A stretch of DNA of 6,468 nt, from the NCBI GenBank assembly GCA_002774705.1, contig PFCN01000026.1, positions 642 to 7,109 on the forward strand, in the 5' to 3' direction. The notes under the pieces were generated by a model. The model did not search any database. It was given only the letters and a program-made list of their open reading frames with translations, and had not been told where the DNA came from. Origin of the DNA: Candidatus Niyogibacteria bacterium CG10_big_fil_rev_8_21_14_0_10_42_19. GTDB lineage: Bacteria; Patescibacteriota; Minisyncoccia; 1-14-0-10-42-19. The position numbers were made by a program, and so were the translations under genes. Numbering within the stretch: position 1 is the first letter of the stretch; every line of letters starts with the position of its first letter. Shown in pieces: positions 1 through 5,378 of this stretch.

Positions 1-119
1 GAGGGCTTTGCCCGTCCGTAGTCTCGTTTTAAGACTTTAATGTACGATCGTACGTAGATAAAAGTACTTTTTAAATTCATAGACGGTGGATGTTTAAGAA
101 ATGATAATTTAATTCTTCG
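1..119. other. Gene-free left edge with small palindromes
   Basis: No open frame of useful length lies here. All three plus-strand frames entering from the left edge close quickly (stops at 19-21, 30-32 and 38-40), so an upstream plus-strand gene could end here, but this cannot be shown. Visible structure: GGGC-TTT-GCCC at 3-13, AGTCT/AGACT flanking a short loop near 20-36, and a perfect 12-bp palindrome GTACGATCGTAC at 42-53. The first hairpin resembles the short GC-rich inverted repeats found between genes in many bacteria, but one copy is not enough to call a repeat family. Confidence 0.4.
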
Positions 120-161
120 ATTAAACAAAAAATCCCTCAATTAAGGGATTTTTTGTTTAAT
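120..161. terminator. Bidirectional intrinsic terminator, 18-bp perfect stem
   Basis: The arms 120-137 and 144-161 are perfect reverse complements around a 6-nt loop (caatta). The core is TCCCT/AGGGA and the outer part is A-rich on one side and T-rich on the other. Transcripts from either strand therefore give a hairpin followed by TTTTTTGTTT. It lies 18 nt past the stop codon of the minus-strand M23 gene (TAG at 181-179), so it very probably ends that transcript. It would also stop a plus-strand transcript entering from the left edge. Confidence 0.9.
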
Positions 162-178
162 TAATTATTATTTTAGAT

Positions 179-1099
179 CTAAAATGGATTTCTTGCGCCT
201 CTTATTTCGAAGTGGACGTGGCATCCCGTAGATTTTCCGGTAGATCCTACATATCCGATTACCTGTCCTTGGACCACGCGCGATCCGGAATTTACTATTA
301 TTGAATTGGCGTGAGCGTAAAGGGTTTGAGTACTGTTGGGGTGTCCTATGACAATGTATTGCCCATACCCTCCATTCCATCCGTAAGAGCGCGCGATCAA
401 AATATTTCCGGTAGCGGAAGCAAAAATGGGTGAATTACAGGAGACCGCCAAGTCAACTCCATTGTAACCGTGAATGCCTTGGGTTCTTCTTCCTCCCGCA
501 ATAGGGCGCATGTAATATCCGACATAAGAGGGCGACGACGAATAAGTTTGGGAGGCGCTTTGAGAAACATATTTTGGCGTTGCCAGCTCGCCATCCGGGA
601 TTAAGATGGTCTCCCCCGCGATAAGGGCGCCATTTTCGGGGAGTCCGTTGTATTCAATGATCTCCTCGGTGTCTCCCCCATATTTTTTAGCAATCGAGGC
701 AATAGTTTCGTCGGTTTTTATTTGATGTTGTATCCCCGAAATAGGAAGAATTAAAAGAATTTCTCCGGTTTTTATTAGGTCGCTTCGTTTTATGTCGTTT
801 GCCCAAAGAATGGTATTTTGGCTTACGCCAAATAATTTTGCCACATCGGAAAGAGTGTCTCCCTCTCGGACAACGTATAGTGATATCTTATCCGAACGCT
901 TTTCTTCTGCTTCAACATCGGCAAGACTCCCCAAGGGTCCGGTAATTGATAATAGGGCGTTTCCGCCAATGATGGCGATATCGCCGCCTCCTTGAGGCCC
1001 GGGGTCGACATTTTTAATGCCATCAAGAAGGGGAAGCGTGCGCGAGTTAAAAATTATCGCGGTTTGTTCCTCCTCGGCTCCTCCAAAAAGATGTTCCAA
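179..1099 (-). CDS. LysM-LysM-M23 (LytM) cell-wall endopeptidase
   Basis: Predicted zinc metallopeptidase that cuts peptidoglycan cross-links, or a regulator of such activity, outside the membrane. Counting from the TTG at 1099, the 306-residue product has an acidic linker, then LysM 1 (about 71-120, starting ISLYVVREGDTLSDVAKLFG, ending in LILP), LysM 2 (about 122-170, ending ETILIPDG) and a C-terminal M23 domain (about 195-306). M23 signatures are IHGYNGVDLA (first His and Asp ligands), LYAHAN (catalytic His) and GCHVHFEIRG (HxH, third ligand). The last residues, RGARNPF, are a usual end for this family, so the C-terminus is complete. TTG1099 is the only ATG/GTG/TTG in the open frame, but coding evidently continues upstream to 1330 with a membrane helix (see 1100-1330), so 1099 is probably not the true start. 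The gene stands alone on this strand and ends at a strong terminator. Domain assignment is secure; the exact substrate bond is not known. Confidence 0.93.
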   Translation of the reverse strand: MEHLFGGAEEEQTAIIFNSRTLPLLDGIKNVDPGPQGGGDIAIIGGNALLSITGPLGSLADVEAEEKRSDKISLYVVREGDTLSDVAKLFGVSQNTILWANDIKRSDLIKTGEILLILPISGIQHQIKTDETIASIAKKYGGDTEEIIEYNGLPENGALIAGETILIPDGELATPKYVSQSASQTYSSSPSYVGYYMRPIAGGRRTQGIHGYNGVDLAVSCNSPIFASATGNILIARSYGWNGGYGQYIVIGHPNSTQTLYAHANSIIVNSGSRVVQGQVIGYVGSTGKSTGCHVHFEIRGARNPF

Positions 1100-1330
1100 G
1101 AATGAAAAAAGTCCCGCGTAAACAGGAATGGTGATGCCGAATATTAATACAAAACTTGCTAAAATTTTATAAATTTTAACCAGCCCTTTTGATAAAAAGA
1201 GCTTGCGGTATATTATTTTACTTTGATTTATCGCTTTATTTTCATCCGAGCCATATCTGATATAGGTATGACTCTCGTTTGTGTCTAAAGGATCATCAAA
1301 GCTTTGTTGAGTTTTAGAAATAAGCCAAAG
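1100..1330 (-). other. In-frame N-terminal extension of the M23 gene with membrane anchor, no usual start codon
   Basis: The M23 frame stays open for 77 codons upstream of TTG1099 until TAA at 1333-1331. The translation looks like real protein: a hydrophilic stretch, a basic patch (SKGLVKIYK), a hydrophobic helix (ILASFVLIFGITIPVYAG, about 1112-1168) and then GLFSFLEHLFGG running into the known gene. This is the expected signal-anchor of an exported LysM/M23 protein. The stretch has no ATG, GTG or TTG. Only rare alternatives exist, for example CTG at 1183-1181 and ATT at 1321-1319. In the same frame, an ATG at 1399-1397 starts 22 codons that end at that TAA. Possible explanations are a rare start codon, a nonsense mutation in a longer gene, or a sequence or assembly error. 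Confidence 0.7.
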
Positions 1331-1340
1331 TTATATATAA
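1331..1340. promoter_or_regulatory. Palindromic TTATATATAA, possible -10 region for the M23 gene
   Basis: A perfect 10-bp palindrome just upstream of the open M23 frame. On the minus strand it could act as a -10 element giving a transcript that starts near 1325, almost leaderless relative to the open frame. No good -35 sits at the usual distance: TTGGCA at 1368-1363 is about 22 nt away. It also contains the TAA that closes the frame. Weak call. Confidence 0.2.
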
Positions 1341-1743
1341 GGGGTTGAGCGGATATGAATATTGCCAATGGTTTTCGCGTTATATCCGCCTCCCTTCATC
1401 CGATAGGTCAACCTAAAATTTTACTCCCTCTCGCGTGGATCGGGATAATTCAGTCCTATCTGGATGAGAAGCAATTATCAATTGATCCTGTCTATTTGCT
1501 AAATTTTGCCTAAAAAAGGCGCAAATAACCAGGAATAATCAGCCAAAAATGAATCCCAGCTATCCCGTGGATCCATTATCCGCGCTTCGCTTTAACCCTT
1601 ATACGATGGATTTGCGGGCAGATATAATAAAAAATTCGGCTTTAAAGCCTCTATAAACAGTCTAATGGGGTGGGGCTTGGGGGTCAAGAAAGATGTCCAC
1701 ACCCTCTGTGTTACAATATATTAATCGGTTGCGGCGAATTTTC

Positions 1744-1772
1744 TTGTTTTTCCGCGTAGCTATTCATATATA
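1744..1772 (+). promoter_or_regulatory. Possible sigma-70-type promoter for the helicase gene
   Basis: TTGTTT (1744-1749) is followed after 17 nt by TATATA (1767-1772). Spacing and both hexamers are acceptable for a housekeeping promoter, and transcription would start near 1779. The -10 lies inside a perfect 12-bp palindrome CATATATATATG (1765-1776), which could also be a repressor site or simply AT-rich chance. No experimental support. Confidence 0.35.
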
Positions 1773-1845
1773 TATGCGATAAAGTTATTTAGAAGTGGAT
1801 GGATATAGTTATAATGCGGGTTGCGCGTGGTTTATAAATAAATTT

Positions 1846-3780
1846 ATGAAAGAATCATTAAATCCGGCTCAAAAGAAAGCGGTTTTTCATAAAGACGGCC
1901 CTCTTTTGATAGTGGCCGGAGCGGGTTCGGGCAAAACCAAAGCCCTTTCTCACCGTATCGCGTGTTTGATCGCAAGCGGAGTGGAAGGGGGAAACATTCT
2001 TGCCGTTACTTTTACCAATAAAGCGGCCAATGAGATGAAAGAGAGGGTGGGGGTCCTTCTTTCCGGGATGACAAAAAACAGGCCAAAAAATCCGAGGCTT
2101 TTTTTCGGCTCGGGTCCAAGAGAGCCGTGGATCGGGACTTTCCACGCACTCGGTTGTTATATCTTGAGGCATGAGGGCGGGGCAATCGGGCTTACCGGAA
2201 ATTTTTCCATTCTTGACGATGAAGAGAGGCTTTCTTTGATAAAAGAAGCCCAAAAAGATCTGGTCATCGATCCGATACAAATACCCCCGGCAAAAGTAAA
2301 AGCCGTTATTTCGCGCAGTAAGGGGGAGCTTATTGATCCGGGAACATTCAGAGATAATAATTTCGGAAATTATTTTTATGAAAGGGTTTCGAGTATTTGG
2401 GATTTATATGAAGAAAAATTATCTACCGCGACTTCCGTGGATTTTGACGACCTGCTTTTAAAACCGGTGCGGTTGTTTAGGGATAGGCCGGATATTTTAA
2501 AAAAATACCAAGACCGCTGGAAGTATTTGAACATCGACGAATATCAGGACACTAACCACGCCCAGTACGTTTTAGCTAATCTGTTGGCCAAAGAGCATTG
2601 CAATATTTGCGTAGTTGGAGATGTAGACCAGTGTATTTATTCCTGGCGCGGGGCTGATTTTAGGAACATCCTTGCTTTTGAGCGCGATTGGCCGGGGTCA
2701 AAGACTATAACTTTGGTAGAAAATTACAGGTCAAGCGAGTTTATTTTGAACGCGGCAAACGCGGTTATCGCGAATAACAAAGAAAGGGTTCCTAAGGATC
2801 TTTTTACTTCAAAAAAAGGAGGGGATAGGCTCCAATTTTTTGCCGCTCAAGATGAAACTCACGAGGCCGTATATGTGATCGAGAAAATAAAAGAGCTGGT
2901 GGAGGAGGGCGCGCCTCTTGAAGAAATAGCTGTCTTGTTTAGGACTAATTTTCAGTCGCGTGTTTTGGAAGAAGAGTTTTTAAAAGCGGCAATACCGTAT
3001 AGGGTCTCGGGCGTAAGATTTTATCAGCGAAAAGAAATTAAGGATATTCTTGCCTATATTCGGGTTGCTCTCAACCGCAATGACCTTTTGAGTTTGAAGC
3101 GTATTATAAATGTTCCTCCGCGCCGGATAGGCAAAGCGCTTATCGCGAAAGTTATTGGCAAAGCCGAGTTGGGCGCCTCTGAGAAACAAAAAGTAGAGCC
3201 ATTTTTTGCGATTATCTCGGATATAGAGAAGGTAATTTTGGAGGAGCCTCCGTCAAAGGCTTTGAAAATTATTTTCGGTAAAACGGGATATTTTGATATG
3301 TGGGATCCGGATACCGAAGAGGGGGAAACACGAATTTATAATTTAAAAGAACTGGTGAACGTTGCCGCGCGTTACGATAATATTCAGGACCATATCGAAG
3401 CAATGTCAAAAATGCTTGAAGACGCCGCGTTGATGTCGGAGCAGGATTCATTTAAAGAAAATAAAATCGCGGTAAACTTGATGACGGTGCATGCCGCGAA
3501 GGGTCTGGAGTTTGACAATATTTTTATTGTCGGGCTTGAAGAAGGGCTTTTTCCCCACGCTTCAATGGAGGGAGATGACGGAGTTTCTCGGGGAGAGGAA
3601 GAGAGACGTCTTTTTTATGTCGCGCTTACGCGCGCCCGGAAAAAAATATTCCTGTCTTTTACTTTTTTCAGAAAAATTTTCGGAGAAAAAAGGACCAATA
3701 CCCTTTCGCGTTTTCTTTCCGAAATTCCGGCGCATCTTTATGAGGGAGCGGCAGATGATAATAAGATAGTAGAGTATTAA
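1846..3780 (+). CDS. UvrD/PcrA-type superfamily 1A DNA helicase
   Basis: ATP-dependent 3'-5' DNA helicase of the UvrD/PcrA/Rep family, acting in the cytoplasm in excision repair, mismatch repair or clearing of replication blocks. The 644-residue product shows all family motifs in order: Q-motif LNPAQKKAV (5-13), Walker A AGAGSGKT (24-31), motif Ia VTFTNKAANEMKERV, Ib GTFHALG, motif II DEYQDT (231-236), motif III VGDVDQCIYSWRG (257-269), motif IV ENYRSS (292-297), motif V VNLMTVHAAKGLEF (543-556) and motif VI EEERRLFYVALTRAR (584-598). I chose ATG1846 because homologues begin a few residues before LNPxQ. A GTG at 1795 would add 17 residues with no family resemblance. No Shine-Dalgarno is visible at either start. 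The protein ends about 45 residues after motif VI and so lacks the basic C-terminal tail of PcrA/UvrD (about 720 residues). I leave the symbol blank because uvrD, pcrA and rep cannot be separated here. Confidence 0.95.
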   Translation: MKESLNPAQKKAVFHKDGPLLIVAGAGSGKTKALSHRIACLIASGVEGGNILAVTFTNKAANEMKERVGVLLSGMTKNRPKNPRLFFGSGPREPWIGTFHALGCYILRHEGGAIGLTGNFSILDDEERLSLIKEAQKDLVIDPIQIPPAKVKAVISRSKGELIDPGTFRDNNFGNYFYERVSSIWDLYEEKLSTATSVDFDDLLLKPVRLFRDRPDILKKYQDRWKYLNIDEYQDTNHAQYVLANLLAKEHCNICVVGDVDQCIYSWRGADFRNILAFERDWPGSKTITLVENYRSSEFILNAANAVIANNKERVPKDLFTSKKGGDRLQFFAAQDETHEAVYVIEKIKELVEEGAPLEEIAVLFRTNFQSRVLEEEFLKAAIPYRVSGVRFYQRKEIKDILAYIRVALNRNDLLSLKRIINVPPRRIGKALIAKVIGKAELGASEKQKVEPFFAIISDIEKVILEEPPSKALKIIFGKTGYFDMWDPDTEEGETRIYNLKELVNVAARYDNIQDHIEAMSKMLEDAALMSEQDSFKENKIAVNLMTVHAAKGLEFDNIFIVGLEEGLFPHASMEGDDGVSRGEEERRLFYVALTRARKKIFLSFTFFRKIFGEKRTNTLSRFLSEIPAHLYEGAADDNKIVEY

Positions 3781-3883
3781 TCCCGTATGAAATTTAAATA
3801 AAAATTTCTATAGCGGATTGTATTTTATAAATAAAAAAAATCGTAAATTAATTTTAAAATTTAACATAAATTTCGTATGGGAT
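3780..3883 (+). promoter_or_regulatory. Helicase-rsmA spacer able to form a long stem over the rsmA start
   Basis: The spacer is AT-rich, with no Shine-Dalgarno in front of rsmA. Bases 3780-3796 can pair with 3867-3883 over 17 consecutive RNA pairs (15 Watson-Crick, two G-U at 3785/3878 and 3788/3875). The right arm includes AU of the rsmA AUG at 3882-3884. The 70-nt loop is nearly all A/T. A shorter competing hairpin, GAAATTT 3789-3795/AAATTTC 3802-3808, would free the right arm. This could give translational control, or it could protect or process the mRNA between the two genes. It is not a terminator of the usual kind because no U-run follows. Confidence 0.4.
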
Positions 3884-4757
3884 GGGAACAAAATTAGGCC
3901 AAAACTTTCTTATTTCAAAAGCTATAGCAAGGCGCATTGCCAAAGAAGCTGGAATAGAGCCGGAGGATGTCGTGCTTGAAGTCGGTCCCGGAAAGGGTAT
4001 TTTAACTGATGCTCTTTTTAAGTACGCCCCCAAAAAGATAATTGCGATAGAAAAAGACAAATACCTCGCGTCAGCCCTTAAAGAAAAGTATGATTCTTTT
4101 AAAAATGTGGAGATCCTTGAGGGCGATGTTCTTGATTACCTTGAAGAAGATCCGAGGCCCCGCGAATTTAAAATAGTGGCGAATATTCCGTATTATCTTA
4201 CTTCCCGCATGCTCCGCCTTATTTTTTCTTCCGGCGCCCCAAAGACATTACCGCTAAAAGTTGTTCTAATGATGCAAAAAGAGGTGGCCGGAAGGGTTGC
4301 GGCAAAACCTCCGCAAATGAGCTTGCTTTCAGTTTCGGTGCAGGTTTTCGGTAAAACTCGCGTAGCCTTTAGAGTCCCAAAAAAATATTTTAAGCCGAAG
4401 CCGAAAGTGGATTCCGCCGTTCTCCTGATCGAAGATATTTCGCGCGATTTTTTTACCGGCATATCCGAAAAAGATTTTTTTTATCTGGTTAAGGCGGGTT
4501 TTACCCAAAAGCGGAAATTTTTGATAAGCAATCTTAAAAATTATCTTTGGCGCCCGGACCCGCTTTCGCTTGATTCGGCGGGTTTTATCGCGCCTAAACC
4601 AAATTTTGGTGATGCGAGGGCGGGCGGTGTCGCTGAAATAAAAAAAACAGATCTCGAGGAAATATTTAAAGAGTGCGGGGTCTCATTAAAGGCGAGGGCG
4701 CAGGATGTTTCCATTGACAATTGGAAAAATTTACTATACCATCTGTCGCAAAGATAA
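3882..4757 (+). CDS. rsmA: 16S rRNA (A1518/A1519-N6) dimethyltransferase RsmA (KsgA)
   Basis: Uses S-adenosylmethionine to dimethylate two adjacent adenines in the 3'-terminal hairpin of 16S rRNA (E. coli A1518 and A1519), a late checkpoint in 30S assembly. The 291-residue protein starts MGTKLGQNFL, matching the family's usual KKSLGQNFL opening, so ATG3882 is well placed; an in-frame stop at 3867-3869 rules out a much longer start. Motif I is LEVGPGKGILT (32-42), the acidic residue binding the ribose is in IAIEKD (54-59), GD at 81-82 is the adenine-contacting motif, and NIPYYLTS (101-108) is the catalytic motif IV. The C-terminal rRNA-binding region has FTQKRKFLISNL and the late ARAQDVSIDNW block. 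About 30 residues between them (near 227-255) exceed the usual spacing, making it longer than E. coli KsgA (273). It lies 101 nt after the helicase gene and may share its transcript. Confidence 0.96.
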   Translation: MGTKLGQNFLISKAIARRIAKEAGIEPEDVVLEVGPGKGILTDALFKYAPKKIIAIEKDKYLASALKEKYDSFKNVEILEGDVLDYLEEDPRPREFKIVANIPYYLTSRMLRLIFSSGAPKTLPLKVVLMMQKEVAGRVAAKPPQMSLLSVSVQVFGKTRVAFRVPKKYFKPKPKVDSAVLLIEDISRDFFTGISEKDFFYLVKAGFTQKRKFLISNLKNYLWRPDPLSLDSAGFIAPKPNFGDARAGGVAEIKKTDLEEIFKECGVSLKARAQDVSIDNWKNLLYHLSQR

Positions 4758-4814
4758 ATTCGTCCGAATAATTAATATTGTTCGGCAACCTTCAAAGGCG
4801 GTTAATTTATCGCG
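4747..4814 (+). promoter_or_regulatory. Possible three-way-junction leader before the secreted-protein gene
   Basis: The spacer after rsmA can fold into three helices. P1: CGC 4747-4749 plus GATAAATT 4753-4760 pair with AATTTATC 4804-4811 plus GCG 4812-4814, with a 3-nt AAA bulge. P2: CCGAATAAT 4764-4772 pairs with ATTGTTCGG 4777-4785 (one U-G pair, TAAT loop). P3: AACC 4787-4790 pairs with GGTT 4800-4803. Linkers are 3, 1 and 0 nt, so the junction is tight. The right arm of P1 ends 9 nt before the AAAGGAGG of the next gene. P1 also overlaps the rsmA stop codon (4755-4757). It could be a riboswitch-like leader, a processing site or a weak terminator; no U-run follows. Not a family I recognise. 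Confidence 0.35.
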
Positions 4815-4823
4815 GGTTCCTTG

Positions 4824-4831
4824 AAAGGAGG
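4824..4831 (+). promoter_or_regulatory. Strong Shine-Dalgarno AAAGGAGG
   Basis: A near-perfect complement of the 16S 3' end lies 4 nt before ATG4836. It fixes the start of the small secreted protein at 4836 rather than the TTG at 4821, which would lie upstream of the site itself. It is the only strong ribosome binding site seen in the window. Confidence 0.85.
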
Positions 4832-4835
4832 AAAA

Positions 4836-5282
4836 ATGAAAAAGTTGATGGTAGTGTTCTTATTTTTTTTGATTTTTGCGTTCGCCTGCTCCGGAGTTTT
4901 TTCTTCTTCGGTGTCGGCCGGAGAAAAAAATGAATATTTGGACGGAGTTGTTTCTTCGCATCTGAATTTGCAGGCAACTTTGAAGGTGGTGTCCGACGTT
5001 TCTTCAATTATGGGCGCGCGCCATTTTGAGGTAAAGGAAAAAGGACATTACGGTAGGGTTTTTCAGTGGCCTTTTAATCCCGGAGACGAGAACGTGTTTA
5101 GTTTTTGCGAAGACGTGCTACCTAAGAAGGGTGAGGTGTTTAACTTGACCATTTTTAAAGTAATAGTTAATGTGGTGAACGGCGGCAAGGTGGTGGGTAA
5201 AAAAAATCTGAAATATATTTTTTACACAAAAAATTCGGCGCCGAAAACATTAAATGAGGCGTTCAAAGTAGTGGCTTGGTGA
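4836..5282 (+). CDS. Small Sec-exported protein of unknown function
   Basis: The 148-residue protein has a classic signal peptide: MKK, a long hydrophobic core (LMVVFLFFLIFAFAC), then small residues with a probable cut after VSA (28/29). Cys18 lies in the core, but the preceding residues (AFA) do not fit a lipobox, so type I cleavage with release is favoured over a lipoprotein. The mature part (about 120 residues) has no second membrane segment and one cysteine (FSFCEDV). Its second half alternates in a beta-rich manner (VFNLTIFKVIVNVV, KKNLKYIFYT) and it ends FKVVAW. I do not recognise the family. The start is fixed by a strong Shine-Dalgarno, suggesting efficient translation, unlike the two genes before it. 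It follows rsmA by 78 nt and may be co-transcribed or have its own control through the foldable leader. Confidence 0.85.
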   Translation: MKKLMVVFLFFLIFAFACSGVFSSSVSAGEKNEYLDGVVSSHLNLQATLKVVSDVSSIMGARHFEVKEKGHYGRVFQWPFNPGDENVFSFCEDVLPKKGEVFNLTIFKVIVNVVNGGKVVGKKNLKYIFYTKNSAPKTLNEAFKVVAW

Positions 5283-5315
5283 TGGTTTAAGCCGCATTTC
5301 TAAGTTCTTTTTCGT

Positions 5316-5345
5316 AAAAAGATCTTCCCGTCGAAGGTCTTTTTT
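5316..5345. terminator. Bidirectional intrinsic terminator between convergent genes
   Basis: AAAAAGATCTTC (5316-5327) pairs with GAAGGTCTTTTT (5333-5344) over 12 bp with one T/G wobble and a 5-nt loop (ccgtc). On the plus strand the hairpin runs into TTTTTT (5340-5345); on the minus strand into TTTTT. It lies about 35 nt after the stop of the secreted-protein gene and about 35 nt after the stop of the facing minus-strand gene, so it can end both transcripts. A second, all-A/T inverted repeat (5361-5367/5372-5378) touches the minus-strand stop and is probably incidental. Confidence 0.85.
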
Positions 5346-5378
5346 AATGTAAAATGTAAAAATAATTTTTTAATTATT

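Larger units (their letters stand above)
1331..1794. other. Divergent intergenic region rich in inverted repeats, no convincing gene
   Basis: About 460 nt lie between two divergent genes. I found no tRNA, rRNA, tmRNA, SRP RNA or RNase P signature on either strand. It contains a chain of pairable segments: GGTTGA 1343-1348/TCAACC 1408-1413 enclosing GCGGATAT 1349-1356/ATATCCGC 1382-1389; GGATC 1437-1441/GATCC 1484-1488 enclosing GATAATT 1444-1450/AATTATC 1473-1479; ATTTGC 1494-1499/GCAAAT 1521-1526 enclosing GCCT 1508-1511/AGGC 1517-1520; CCCG 1564-1567/CGGG 1615-1618 enclosing ATCCAT 1571-1576/ATGGAT 1606-1611; GGCTTTAAAGCC 1638-1649; GGGTG 1668-1672/CACCC 1700-1704 enclosing CTTG 1676-1679/CAAG 1685-1688. 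It could be a structured leader, an unrecognised small RNA, or decayed sequence. The function is unknown. Confidence 0.35.

Noticed and set aside
1486..1656. 57-codon open frame on the plus strand with an internal ATG at 1549 (35 residues, MNPSYPVDPLSALRF to ALKPL)
   Set aside because: No Shine-Dalgarno at a usable distance (AGGA at 1531 is too far), no recognised motif, and a frame of this length is common by chance. It overlaps inverted repeats that explain the sequence equally well.
1331..1704. Known RNA genes (tRNA, tmRNA, RNase P RNA, SRP RNA, 6S)
   Set aside because: I looked for the conserved tRNA TTCGA arm, the tmRNA tag and ends, the RNase P GAGGAAAGTCC block and the SRP GGAAGCA loop on both strands and found none.
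1795..1845. GTG start adding 17 residues to the helicase
   Set aside because: The added residues do not resemble helicase N-termini. ATG1846 puts the Q-motif and Walker A at the normal distance from the start.
4764..4785. Intrinsic terminator after rsmA (9-bp stem)
   Set aside because: The stem is good, but no T-run follows on the plus strand, so simple termination is unlikely. It is treated as part of the possible leader structure.
4836..4893. Lipoprotein signal peptide at Cys18
   Set aside because: Residues before the Cys (AFA) do not fit the lipobox [LVI][AST][GA]C, and a better signal peptidase I site (VSA) follows at residue 28.
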